Part shown: piece after piece, positions 54,885 to 63,022 of the stretch | How the letters are laid out: every line of letters begins with the position of its first letter | Numbering within the stretch: the stretch's first letter is position 1 | Assembly (NCBI GenBank): GCA_023409265.1 | Contig: JAEYHZ010000038.1 | Span: 94,364-158,363, forward strand | Source: Bacillota bacterium | GTDB taxonomy: Bacteria > Bacillota > Clostridia > Acetivibrionales > DSM-1351 | Direction: 5' to 3' | DNA: 64,000 nucleotides | The notes under the pieces: generated by a model | Seen by the model: the letters and a program-made list of their open reading frames with translations, nothing else | The model's database searches: none | What the model was told of the DNA's origin: nothing | Program-made: the position numbers and the translations under genes

Positions 54885-54941
54885 GGAATGACAAAAAATA
54901 AACTTCCGATTCCTTGAACGGTTATTTTATTTATTCATTCC
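54885..54941. repeat. Short (57-bp) relative of repeat family A
   Basis: The ends GGAATGACAAAAAATAAA and TTTATTTATTCATTCC match family A copy 2, and TTA flanks both sides (54882-54884 and 54942-54944). The 48-base core is missing, so this looks like an internally deleted element. Confidence 0.65.
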
Positions 54942-55001
54942 TTAGTATGTATTTTGAGATTGCTTTTATTCAAAATCGTAACTATCAGAAAATCAGTCTT
55001 G

Positions 55002-55030
55002 TTGACATGTCACAGATTATATCGTAAAAT
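55002..55030 (+). promoter_or_regulatory. Sigma-A promoter of the sulfur-relay gene
   Basis: TTGACA (55002-55007), a 17-base spacer and TAAAAT (55025-55030). The palindrome TGACATGTCA (55003-55012) overlaps the -35 and an AT-rich near-dyad follows the -10; either could be a site for the ArsR regulator encoded downstream. Confidence 0.6.
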
Positions 55031-55082
55031 CATAATATAATAATATATTAATTCGGATTTTTAATTTATTGGAGGATGTTTT

Positions 55083-57599
55083 ATGAGTATAAAAGTAGTT
55101 ATTATTGGCGGTGTGGCAGGAGGGGCAAGTGCAGCAGCAAGATTAAGAAGAGTTGATGAAACTGCTGAAATACTGTTAATTGAAAAAGGTGAGCATATCT
55201 CTTTTGCAAATTGCGGTCTCCCCTATTATATAGGTGAAGTTATAAAGGAAAAGGAAAAACTTCTGGTTCAAACTCCCGAAAAAATGAAAGAACGGTTCAA
55301 TATTGATGTTAGAGTGCGTTCGGAAGCAATAAGTATTAACCCGCAGGATAAGACAGTAGAAATCCTGGATAGGGTCAACAATACAATATATGTTGAATCT
55401 TATGATAAATTAATTCTATCTCCCGGTGCTGAACCCATTAAGCCAAAGCTGCCCGGAATAGAATCACAACGGATATTCACACTGAGAAATATCCCTGATA
55501 CTTACAGGGTTAAGGACTATGTTGATCAACACCGCCCCCGAAGGGCGGTAATTGTAGGCGCCGGCTTTATCGGGCTTGAAGTGGCCGAAAATCTTCATAT
55601 GAGAGGAATCAACGTAACTGTTGTTGAACTTGCCGACCATGTCATCGGACCCTTGGATTTTGAAATGGCAGCCATTGTTCATCAGCATCTTAAGGCAAAG
55701 GGCGTGGAGCTGTACCTTAAGGATGCTGTTGAAGCCTTTGAGGATGATGGTTCTGCTGTCAGCGTAAAACTCTCCAGCGGCGTAATTCTTAAATCCGATA
55801 TGGTCATTATGGGTATAGGTGTACGGCCTGAGACCAAACTGGCTGCACAGGCCGGTCTTAAAATAGGGAGCACCGGCGGTATTTATGTTGATGAATACCT
55901 TCAAACCTCCCACCCGGATATATACGCAGTTGGTGATGCAATAGAAGTCAAAGATTTTATAAACGGCAGCCAGTCTCTTATTCCTTTGGCAGGTCCCGCA
56001 AACAAACAGGGACGCATAGCTGCCAACAACATTTGCGGTATGAAAGAAAAATTTACCGGTACACAAGGAACTTCCATTGTTAAAATTTTCGACCTAACTG
56101 TTGCACTTTCAGGAAATAATGAAAGAATATTAAAGCGTAATGGGATTGTTTATGAGAAATCCTTTACACATACAGCCTCTCATGCAGGTTATTATCCTGG
56201 AGCCATTCCAATGTCAATCAAACTTCTTTTCAGCAAGTCAGGCGGCAAAATCCTGGGGGCTCAGATTGTAGGTTATGACGGTGTCGACAAGAGAATGGAT
56301 GTTCTGGCTACGGCCATGAGAGCAGGTATGACAGTGGCAGACCTGGAGACCCTGGAACTTTCCTATGCTCCTCCGTACTCTTCTGCAAAAGATCCGGTAA
56401 ATATTGCAGGGTATACTGCCAATAACATATTAAAAAGTGACTCCAGCATCTTCCATTGGGACGAGGTTGAGGGAATTGATACAGGCAGGGATATTCTTCT
56501 GGATGTTAGAGAACCTGAAGAAGCCCAGCTTGGTACAATACCGGGGGCAATCAATATTCCTCTGGATAATCTGAGGAACAGGCTGCAGGAACTACCCTTG
56601 GATAAGGCAATTTATATTTTCTGTCAGGTGGGGCTGAGAGGTTATCTTGCAGCCCGGATACTGATGCAGCACGGATATAAAAATGTAAAAAATCTTAGTG
56701 GAGGATATAAAACATATCATATGGCGGCAATAAAACAATCGAGTGAGAATATATTGGATAATAATAGTGAAAGCACCTCCGATCAAACTGCGGCACGAAG
56801 CGAGGCAGCTGCAGCCTGCAACTGCGGAATGACTATGAGTACGGAAAGCACTTCCAGGGCCTCCTCTGCATCAGCTGCAAACCTGCAGCTGGACGCCTGC
56901 GGCTTGCAATGTCCCGGTCCGATTATGACAGTGTTCAATGCAATAAAAACTATGGATCTCGGTGAGGTGCTGGAAATCAAGGCAACAGATCCCGCATTTC
57001 AGGAAGATATAAAAACCTGGTGCAAAACAACCGGAAATACTTTGTTGGGGGTCAGCTATGACAGCAATGTATTTACAGCCAGAATAAAAAAAGATATAAA
57101 AAAGGAAATTGCTCCGGCTTTGCAGAAGAATAATAATAAGTCAATGATTGTTTTCAGCAATGATCTCGATAAGGCAATAGCGTCCTTTATTATTGCAAAC
57201 GGTGCGGCTGCCATGGGAAGGAAGGTCACCATGTTCTTTACCTTCTGGGGACTTAACATCCTGAGAAAGCCGGAAGCTCATAGTGTAAAAAAAGACTTTA
57301 TTTCCAGAATGTTTGGTGTTATGATGCCTAAGGGATCTAAAAAATTATCCCTGTCAAAAATGAATATGGCAGGGATGGGGCCAAGAATGATTCGTTATCT
57401 GATGAACAAAAAAGACATTTACTCTCTGGAGGACCTTATAGAACAGGCAAAAAACAACGGCATTGAGTTTGTTGCCTGCAATATGTCCATGGATATAATG
57501 GGAATCAAGAAAGAGGAACTTATTGACGGTATTACTATAGGAGGAGTCGCATCTTTCCTGGGATCGGCTGAAGAATCCGATATGAGTTTGTTCATTTGA
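55083..57599 (+). CDS. CoA-disulfide reductase-like flavoprotein fused to rhodanese, TusA and DsrE-like domains
   Basis: Protein of 838 residues with four modules. Residues 1-450: pyridine-nucleotide disulfide oxidoreductase of the CoA-disulfide/NADH:persulfide reductase type (IIGGVAGGASAAA, active Cys44 in SFANCGLPYY, NAD fold VIVGAGFIGLEVAE, FAD motif YAVGDAIE). Residues 460-550: rhodanese with Cys514 in FCQVGLRG. Residues 600-670: TusA/SirA with Cys606 and Cys610 in LDACGLQCPGP. Residues 685-838: DsrE-like domain with Cys799 in EFVACNMSMDIMG. All four sulfur-handling Cys are intact. It probably reduces and passes persulfide sulfur in the cytosol. GGAGG precedes the ATG. The ArsR gene follows. 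Confidence 0.95.
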   Translation: MSIKVVIIGGVAGGASAAARLRRVDETAEILLIEKGEHISFANCGLPYYIGEVIKEKEKLLVQTPEKMKERFNIDVRVRSEAISINPQDKTVEILDRVNNTIYVESYDKLILSPGAEPIKPKLPGIESQRIFTLRNIPDTYRVKDYVDQHRPRRAVIVGAGFIGLEVAENLHMRGINVTVVELADHVIGPLDFEMAAIVHQHLKAKGVELYLKDAVEAFEDDGSAVSVKLSSGVILKSDMVIMGIGVRPETKLAAQAGLKIGSTGGIYVDEYLQTSHPDIYAVGDAIEVKDFINGSQSLIPLAGPANKQGRIAANNICGMKEKFTGTQGTSIVKIFDLTVALSGNNERILKRNGIVYEKSFTHTASHAGYYPGAIPMSIKLLFSKSGGKILGAQIVGYDGVDKRMDVLATAMRAGMTVADLETLELSYAPPYSSAKDPVNIAGYTANNILKSDSSIFHWDEVEGIDTGRDILLDVREPEEAQLGTIPGAINIPLDNLRNRLQELPLDKAIYIFCQVGLRGYLAARILMQHGYKNVKNLSGGYKTYHMAAIKQSSENILDNNSESTSDQTAARSEAAAACNCGMTMSTESTSRASSASAANLQLDACGLQCPGPIMTVFNAIKTMDLGEVLEIKATDPAFQEDIKTWCKTTGNTLLGVSYDSNVFTARIKKDIKKEIAPALQKNNNKSMIVFSNDLDKAIASFIIANGAAAMGRKVTMFFTFWGLNILRKPEAHSVKKDFISRMFGVMMPKGSKKLSLSKMNMAGMGPRMIRYLMNKKDIYSLEDLIEQAKNNGIEFVACNMSMDIMGIKKEELIDGITIGGVASFLGSAEESDMSLFI

Positions 57600-57631
57600 T
57601 TTCCTCAAATTGTAACAAGGCAAAGGCCCCC

Positions 57632-57672
57632 TCAGGCCATTGAAAGGTTCTTTCAGGCCATTGAAAGGTTCT
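57632..57672 (+). repeat. 21-bp direct duplication
   Basis: TCAGGCCATTGAAAGGTTCT occurs twice (57632-57651 and 57653-57672) between the sulfur-relay and ArsR genes. It looks like a recent slippage or duplication. Confidence 0.8.
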
Positions 57673-57768
57673 AAAGGTAAGAAAATTATTCTACTGCCCA
57701 TAAATTTCTATTCAACCTGTGCGTTATAAAATAGTCTATATAGAGATTTTTTGAAGGAGGTTTTCCAA

Positions 57769-58062
57769 TTGATTGATTTAAAAAAGTTTGAAAAAAAAGC
57801 CGATAAAATGAAGGCAATGGCTCACCCCCACAGGCTTTGCATCATTAAAGGGCTTATGGAGGGCGGCTGTAATGTCACCAAAATTCAGGAGTGCCTTGGC
57901 CTTCCCCAGTCAACTGTTTCACAGCATCTTGCAAAGCTTAAATCAGCCGGTATAATCGACGGTGAGCGTAACGGGCTTGAAATTTGCTATAGAGTTGTTG
58001 ATGAAGAAGTTATTGATATTGTGAAAATCCTCTTAAAAGATGTATATGTAGAAATCAAATAA
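57769..58062 (+). CDS. ArsR family transcriptional regulator
   Basis: Protein of 97 residues with a winged helix: MAHPHRLCIIKGLMEGGCNV, recognition region LGLPQSTVSQHLAKLKSAGI, wing IDGERNGLEICYRVVDEE. It has four Cys (24, 34, 42, 73). The start is TTG, 9 bases after AAGGAGG. Gene order suggests control of the sulfur-relay gene and perhaps sensing of persulfide or metal through Cys, as in BigR/SqrR or ArsR proteins. I could not map its Cys onto the known sensing pairs. Confidence 0.92.
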   Translation: MIDLKKFEKKADKMKAMAHPHRLCIIKGLMEGGCNVTKIQECLGLPQSTVSQHLAKLKSAGIIDGERNGLEICYRVVDEEVIDIVKILLKDVYVEIK

Positions 58063-58080
58063 AATCAATAAAATAAAATC

Positions 58081-58180
58081 AAGTAAAACAGTTAAACAAG
58101 TAAAACAATTAAATTAAGTAAAACAATTAAATTAAGTAAAACAAAATCAAGTAAAACAATCAAATCAGGTAAAATAAAAT
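58081..58180. repeat. Degenerate AT-rich tandem repeat
   Basis: About six imperfect 15-18 bp units of AAGTAAAACAATTAAATT lie between the ArsR stop codon and the shared terminator. They are non-coding. Confidence 0.75.
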
Positions 58181-58196
58181 TGAATTAACTATAAAT

Positions 58197-58246
58197 AAAA
58201 AAACTACCATTAATGTCCGTTACAATTCTTTAATGGTAGTTTTTTT
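58197..58246. terminator. Strong terminator shared by arsR-like and metY genes
   Basis: AAAACTACCATTAA and TTAATGGTAGTTTT form a 14-bp stem with runs of A and T on either side, so it can stop transcription from both directions between the convergent genes. Confidence 0.9.
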
Positions 58247-58248
58247 AT

Positions 58249-59550
58249 TTAACCTATGGAAGCCAGAGCTTGTTTCAAATCACCAATCAAATCTGCAGCA
58301 TCTTCAATACCGATGGACAACCTCAGGGTATCATCATAAACACCGGCTTTTTCACGGTCTTCCTTTGATTGTCCAAAATGTGTTGAGGTAGAAGGATGTA
58401 CAATAAGTGATTTGGCATCACCCACATTTACCATGTAATCAAATATTCTGACCTTTTCAAGTACTTTTTTGGCTGCTTCCAGTCCACCTTCCAACCGGAT
58501 GGAAAGAATGGCACCGGGCCCCCTATAAAAGTACTTTTGAGCCAACTCATGATAGCTGCTGGATTTCAACCCCGGATATGCTACAGACTTTACCCCCGGC
58601 TGATTTTCCAAAAACTGGGCAACCTTATGAGCATTTTCCACATGCCTTTCCATTCTCAGCGACAGTGTCTCCAAACCCTGGAGCAGGTAAAAAGCGCTGG
58701 TGGGGCTTAGATGTGAGCCGAAATCGGTTAAGAAGTTTATTCTGAGACGTTTTGTAAATAAAGTTTTTCTTAATTCACTTTCCTCAATTGAGTTTTTATA
58801 CTCACCGTAAAACTCTTCAAATTGAGGAAATTTCCCATTAAACCAGTCAAAACCGCCTTTTTCAACTACCAGACCACTGATTGTTGTTCCATGCCCCCCA
58901 AGATACTTGGTAGCGGAATACACCACAATATCGGCGCCGAACTCAAAAGGTCTCAAAAGATAAGGAGTTGCAAAGGTATTATCCACCACAAGAGGAATTC
59001 CGTGTTCATGTGCGAGCCGGGCCACAGCCTCTATATCTATGATATTCATTCCCGGATTACCCAGACTCTCGATATAAATGGCTTTGGTTTTTTCAGTTAT
59101 GACCTTTTTAAATGAATCAATATCATTTTCATCTTCAACAAACCTTCCCTTAATACCGTATTCCGGAAGTATTCTTTTTAAAAGAGTGGTGCTGCCGCCA
59201 TACAGGGTTTTTACAGCAACAATCTCATCCCCGCTTCGTGCAAGATTCAAAAAAGTATTTGATATGACACTCATCCCGGAACTCATGCCCAATGCAGCCG
59301 CCCCGTTTTCCAGAGCTGCAATTCTTTTTTCAAGAACGGTATTTGTAGGGTTTGAAAATCTTACGTAAGAGTGCCCCTCCTCTTCGTAGGAAAACAACCT
59401 TCCGCAGCGGTCAAAATCCCCCAGTTCAAAAGCAGCTGTCTGATATATCGGAACCGCCTTTGAGCGGTAGTGTTCACTTGGATTATAGCCCGCGTGCAGT
59501 TGTTTTGTCGTAAATCCCAAAGAATCATCATTGTATGCTTCGTAACTCAT
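58249..59550 (-). CDS. metY: O-acetylhomoserine sulfhydrylase (aminocarboxypropyltransferase)
   Basis: PLP enzyme of 433 residues in the Cys/Met metabolism family. It joins O-acetylhomoserine with sulfide to give homocysteine, or with methanethiol to give methionine. Visible: FTTKQLHAGYNPSEHYRS, Tyr in YVRFSNPT, the SSGMS phosphate loop, the Asp of VVDNTFATPYL, PLP Lys in VYSATKYLGGHGT, and the MetY-specific insertion around GKFPQFEEFY. GAGAGG lies 6 bases before the ATG. It is the last gene of the ABC operon, 1 bp after the permease stop, which ties the imported compound to sulfur amino acid synthesis. Confidence 0.96.
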   Translation of the reverse strand: MSYEAYNDDSLGFTTKQLHAGYNPSEHYRSKAVPIYQTAAFELGDFDRCGRLFSYEEEGHSYVRFSNPTNTVLEKRIAALENGAAALGMSSGMSVISNTFLNLARSGDEIVAVKTLYGGSTTLLKRILPEYGIKGRFVEDENDIDSFKKVITEKTKAIYIESLGNPGMNIIDIEAVARLAHEHGIPLVVDNTFATPYLLRPFEFGADIVVYSATKYLGGHGTTISGLVVEKGGFDWFNGKFPQFEEFYGEYKNSIEESELRKTLFTKRLRINFLTDFGSHLSPTSAFYLLQGLETLSLRMERHVENAHKVAQFLENQPGVKSVAYPGLKSSSYHELAQKYFYRGPGAILSIRLEGGLEAAKKVLEKVRIFDYMVNVGDAKSLIVHPSTSTHFGQSKEDREKAGVYDDTLRLSIGIEDAADLIGDLKQALASIG

Positions 59551-59551
59551 A

Positions 59552-60172
59552 TTAGACCTCTCTTTTCAGCTTTTTTTCAACCAGATTCAACAAGCCATTT
59601 GCCACAAACGCAAGCCCTGCAGATAAAACAGTCCCCCAAAGGATCTTTGCGGTATTTTGAGTCCTCAGACCGTCAAACAAAACTGTTCCAAGCCCTCCGG
59701 CATTTATCGTGGCTCCTATTGTAGCAATACCTATAGTTGAAATTATCGCAAGGTGTATGCCTGCTACAATTGCTTCCATTGCCAGCGGAAGCTTAATTTT
59801 CATAAGTACCTGCCCGTCACTCATACCCATGCCCACCGCGGCTTCAACCACCGCTTTATCCACCATATTAAATCCTGCCAGAAAATTTCGTATCAGCAGG
59901 AATTGATTATAGATTACAAGAACTGTTACAGCAGTGTCTTTTCCAATTCCCATTAAAGGAATCAGCATTGCAAACAACGCCAGACTGGGAATTGAATATA
60001 TTACGCTGAAGACGTTAACCACTATCCTGGACGCCAGCTCCCATTTCATAACAAGTACAGTAATTGCAGCCGCAAGCAGTATGGATAAAACCAGTGTGAT
60101 TGAGACTATCTGTAAATGCTCCAATAGAGCCTTTTCCAACTTACCGTGATATTTAATAAAATATTCAATCAC
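59552..60172 (-). CDS. OpuC/ProW-type ABC permease (second of two)
   Basis: Permease of 206 residues with about five segments and the family EAA loop (VVEAAVGMGMSDGQVLMKIK followed by LPLAMEAIVAGIH). The start is GTG at 60172, sharing one base with the ATPase stop; GGGGG lies 9 bases upstream. The reading frame is open to 60196, but that would overlap the ATPase gene. It resembles the permease at 63023, so the transporter is probably a heterodimer like OpuCB/OpuCD. Confidence 0.92.
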   Translation of the reverse strand: MIEYFIKYHGKLEKALLEHLQIVSITLVLSILLAAAITVLVMKWELASRIVVNVFSVIYSIPSLALFAMLIPLMGIGKDTAVTVLVIYNQFLLIRNFLAGFNMVDKAVVEAAVGMGMSDGQVLMKIKLPLAMEAIVAGIHLAIISTIGIATIGATINAGGLGTVLFDGLRTQNTAKILWGTVLSAGLAFVANGLLNLVEKKLKREV

Positions 60173-60945
60173 TAGATACCATCCCCCAAAGACCATATCA
60201 GCTGCGGCTGCATTGCCGACTCAAGCAAAGAGCTCACAAACTGATTTGCCGGATTAGTTATAATATTCCGCGGTGTATCAAACTGCTGAACCTGACCCTT
60301 ATCCATAATGAGAACTCTGGTACCCAGTTTGAAGGCTTCATTAATATCATGTGTTACAAATAAATAAGTTTTCTGATATTTTGAATGTATCTTTTTAAGC
60401 TCATTTTGCAGATTATTTCTGTTAATTGCATCTATAGCTCCGAAAGGTTCGTCCAGCAGCATCAGTTCCGGCTTTACCGCCAGCGCTCTGGCCAGGCCTA
60501 TTCTTTGCTGCTGCCCTCCTGACAGCTGTGCGGGATAGCGTTTTCCGAATTCTTTAGGGTTCAGGTCCACCAGGTCCAGCAGTTCCTCAACTCTTGCATC
60601 AATTTCTGCCTTTTTCCACTTCAGAATCTTTGGAACTGTGGCGATATTCTCATGCACCGTCATATGCGGAAACAATCCCACCTGTTGAATTACATAACCA
60701 ATTTTTCTTCTTAACTGCACCGGATCACTATTTTGGATATTCTCACCAAAAAGCCGTATTTCTCCTTCATCAGGTTCGTAAAGGCGATTCACCATTTTCA
60801 GCAGCGTTGTCTTTCCGCAGCCGGAAGTCCCCAGTATGGTGATCAATTCTCCCTGTCCTATTTCCAAATTGACATGGTCGACAACGTTATATGAAGCATT
60901 TTTAAAATGTTTTGATACATTAATAAATTCAACAGCACTGTTCAT
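60172..60945 (-). CDS. OpuC/ProV-type ABC ATPase
   Basis: Protein of 257 residues: Walker A LGTSGCGKTT, Q-loop IGYVIQQVGLFPHMTV, signature LSGGQQQRIGLARALAV, Walker B LMLLDEPFGAID and switch His in FVTHDINEAF. It matches the quaternary-amine transporter ATPases but lacks a C-terminal CBS pair, ending about 20 residues after the ABC core, so ionic-strength sensing of the OpuA kind is not expected. AAAGGGG precedes the ATG, 13 bp after the ferredoxin-protein gene. Confidence 0.95.
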   Translation of the reverse strand: MNSAVEFINVSKHFKNASYNVVDHVNLEIGQGELITILGTSGCGKTTLLKMVNRLYEPDEGEIRLFGENIQNSDPVQLRRKIGYVIQQVGLFPHMTVHENIATVPKILKWKKAEIDARVEELLDLVDLNPKEFGKRYPAQLSGGQQQRIGLARALAVKPELMLLDEPFGAIDAINRNNLQNELKKIHSKYQKTYLFVTHDINEAFKLGTRVLIMDKGQVQQFDTPRNIITNPANQFVSSLLESAMQPQLIWSLGDGI

Positions 60946-60958
60946 CTGTATAACCCCT

Positions 60959-61876
60959 TTACCTTTGAATCAGTGTCAAAGCACCTTTTGGACATTTCCC
61001 AACGCATACCCCGCAGCCCACGCACTTGCTTTTATCAGCTTCAAGCCTCTTATCCAGAGTGAAAACCTTGAAATGGCAGGTTTTTGTGCACTTTCCGCAG
61101 CTTATGCATTTTTCAGAGTCAGTTTCAATAATGTATGGGGCTTTGGGCCAAAACCCCGTACTATTTCTGCTGCTGCCCGCCCTGAATAAATAACAGCAGT
61201 CCCCGCAGCAATTGCAAATACCGTTAGGATTTACCGTATGCATCAGTCCTTTTTTATCTGCATCTCTGACAAGCTCTTTTGCTTCTTCTTTTGTAATTAC
61301 TTTCGAGTGTCCTCTGTGTGAAAAGGAATTCAAACCGTTTTTATAAGTAATACATGTCAGGACGGGTTTATCGCACTTGCCTGCCAAAGACCTGCAGTCA
61401 CACGGATTCAGATAAATTGTCCGGTCCTGTTTATCAATAAATTCCAGTACTTCCTCAAGAGGCAGCACCTCATCAGAAGTAGGCCTTACGCTTAAATCTG
61501 GATCAAGTGAGGCAGCATAATCACCAAAATACCAGGTATCCAGTCTGTTCTTCTGTTCCTCGGTCAACTCCCGGTATTTTTCAATTTCACTTATTGCAAA
61601 AACATCCAGACGTCCATAAAAGCTGTTTAGCGAATACATTTTTTTACCGGCATCCACCAGGTTGAAAACACCACGTTTGTACCCATTTTGAAGGAATTTC
61701 TCTCCCTGTAACAGCGATATCCTCTTCCTGGAAATCTTTACTGCGTCGGAGGCAGTGAACAGTTCAATGTCAATTTCAGTTATAAAGTGCCGCTCCTCGT
61801 CAGTTAATAGGTGTGATATGACATCATATGCTTCCTCTGGAATTTTAAATTTCTCTATTACAACATTATCGTTCAT
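60959..61876 (-). CDS. Cys-rich protein: winged-helix-like N-terminus and 2x[4Fe-4S] ferredoxin
   Basis: Protein of 305 residues. The first 110 residues are helical and resemble a winged helix (LLTDEERHFITEIDIELFTA, SDAVKISRKRISLLQ, GVFNLVDAGKKMY). The middle holds Cys159, 161, 168, 175 (NPCDCRSLAGKC) and a dense cluster Cys221, 223, 224, 227, 228 (ICNCCGDCCYLFR). The C-terminus is a classical two-cluster ferredoxin (CISCGKCTKTC at 257-267, CVGCGVCVGKCPKG at 285-298). A redox or activating role for a pathway enzyme is plausible. It sits inside an ABC importer operon, between binding protein and ATPase, which is unusual. Confidence 0.9.
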   Translation of the reverse strand: MNDNVVIEKFKIPEEAYDVISHLLTDEERHFITEIDIELFTASDAVKISRKRISLLQGEKFLQNGYKRGVFNLVDAGKKMYSLNSFYGRLDVFAISEIEKYRELTEEQKNRLDTWYFGDYAASLDPDLSVRPTSDEVLPLEEVLEFIDKQDRTIYLNPCDCRSLAGKCDKPVLTCITYKNGLNSFSHRGHSKVITKEEAKELVRDADKKGLMHTVNPNGICNCCGDCCYLFRAGSSRNSTGFWPKAPYIIETDSEKCISCGKCTKTCHFKVFTLDKRLEADKSKCVGCGVCVGKCPKGALTLIQR

Positions 61877-61888
61877 GACCGGCTCCCG

Positions 61889-62884
61889 TTACTTGATTGA
61901 ATCAAAATACTCTTTTGCAACTTCCTCATATTCTCTCTTATTTACATCAACTTCCGCATTAAGCTTTGTTATTTTGTCTGTATCAAGACTTCCATTTATT
62001 TTATTGATAACTTCTGCGATGTCTGGATTTTTATCCAGTATTTCCTTGCTAACTACAGGAGCTACATTGTACGGAGGCCACACATATTTATCATCTACCA
62101 GAAGAGTGAACTTATCTTTGTTTACTAGCTGTCCTTCAGTAGTATATGCTACTGCAACATCGGCCTCATCATTGCTCAAAACCTGGTATTTCAAGCCGTT
62201 GTCATAAACCTTTAAAGATTTGAATTTAAACTTGCCGTAGGTCTTTTCAAGTGCAGGTATTCCGTCTTCCCTCTGTTCAAATTCTCCCTGTGAAGCAAAA
62301 CGAATCTGATCTGCTTTAGCCTGTAAATCGGATATTGTCTTAATACCAAGCTTGTTTGCAGTTTCTGTTCTTATAACTAGACCCTGACCATCATTTGCGC
62401 TTGAATAGTTCAACCATACCAGATTGAATTTTTTTGCATACTCATCTTTTACAATATCATAAACCTTCTTAGGATCTGTTACCAATTCGTGCTTTAATAT
62501 GGAAAGTAATCCGGTTCCTGTGTATTCGGGATAGATGTCTATTTCCTTATTTACCAGTGAGGTATGTATAACTGAGCTTGCAACATTAAAAACTCTCTCC
62601 ACCTTGTAGCCTTTTGCCTCTAATGCCAAAGCATATAGTTCTCCAAGAATAAGGTTCTCTGTGAAATCTTTTGAACCTACTTTTATTGTTACATCTTTGC
62701 CGCCTGAAGTACTGTCCGTCTGTGCGCCGGTTGAGCCGGCACTATTGGCTGCGACTGAGCTTCCAGCCCCAGTGCTGCCTGAGCTGCTGTCGGGTTTTGC
62801 ACTGTCCGTTGATCCGCATGCTGCCATGCTGAATATAAAAACAACTGCCAATAAAAGTGAAACTAATTTTCTTAAGCTTTTCAT
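61889..62884 (-). CDS. OpuC-type glycine betaine/choline-like binding lipoprotein
   Basis: Lipoprotein of 331 residues (signal peptide, Cys23 in FSMAACGS, then a Ser/Gly/Ala-rich linker). The OpuAC fold starts with TIKVGSKDFTENLILGELYA and contains YPEYTGTGL, aromatic positions WLNYSSAN and a C-terminal DKYVWPPYNVAPVV segment. Family members bind betaine, choline, carnitine or related onium compounds through aromatic cages. I use the ATG at 62884 (GGAG 6 bases upstream). It lies 12 bp before the ferredoxin-protein gene. Confidence 0.94.
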   Translation of the reverse strand: MKSLRKLVSLLLAVVFIFSMAACGSTDSAKPDSSSGSTGAGSSVAANSAGSTGAQTDSTSGGKDVTIKVGSKDFTENLILGELYALALEAKGYKVERVFNVASSVIHTSLVNKEIDIYPEYTGTGLLSILKHELVTDPKKVYDIVKDEYAKKFNLVWLNYSSANDGQGLVIRTETANKLGIKTISDLQAKADQIRFASQGEFEQREDGIPALEKTYGKFKFKSLKVYDNGLKYQVLSNDEADVAVAYTTEGQLVNKDKFTLLVDDKYVWPPYNVAPVVSKEILDKNPDIAEVINKINGSLDTDKITKLNAEVDVNKREYEEVAKEYFDSIK

Positions 62885-63022
62885 AAAAATCTCCAATCCG
62901 CGTGCTGCACACGCCTTTCAACTTTTTTGTGAAAATTTCTTTCTAAAAATCAAGGCTGCTAATAACTATGTATTGTGAATCTATTAACTTTAATTAGAAG
63001 CGGATAGCTGTGTTACAGAAAC

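Noticed and set aside
55464..56066. 200-codon minus-strand open frame
   Set aside because: It is antisense inside the conserved flavoprotein domain; a shadow of codon usage on the other strand.
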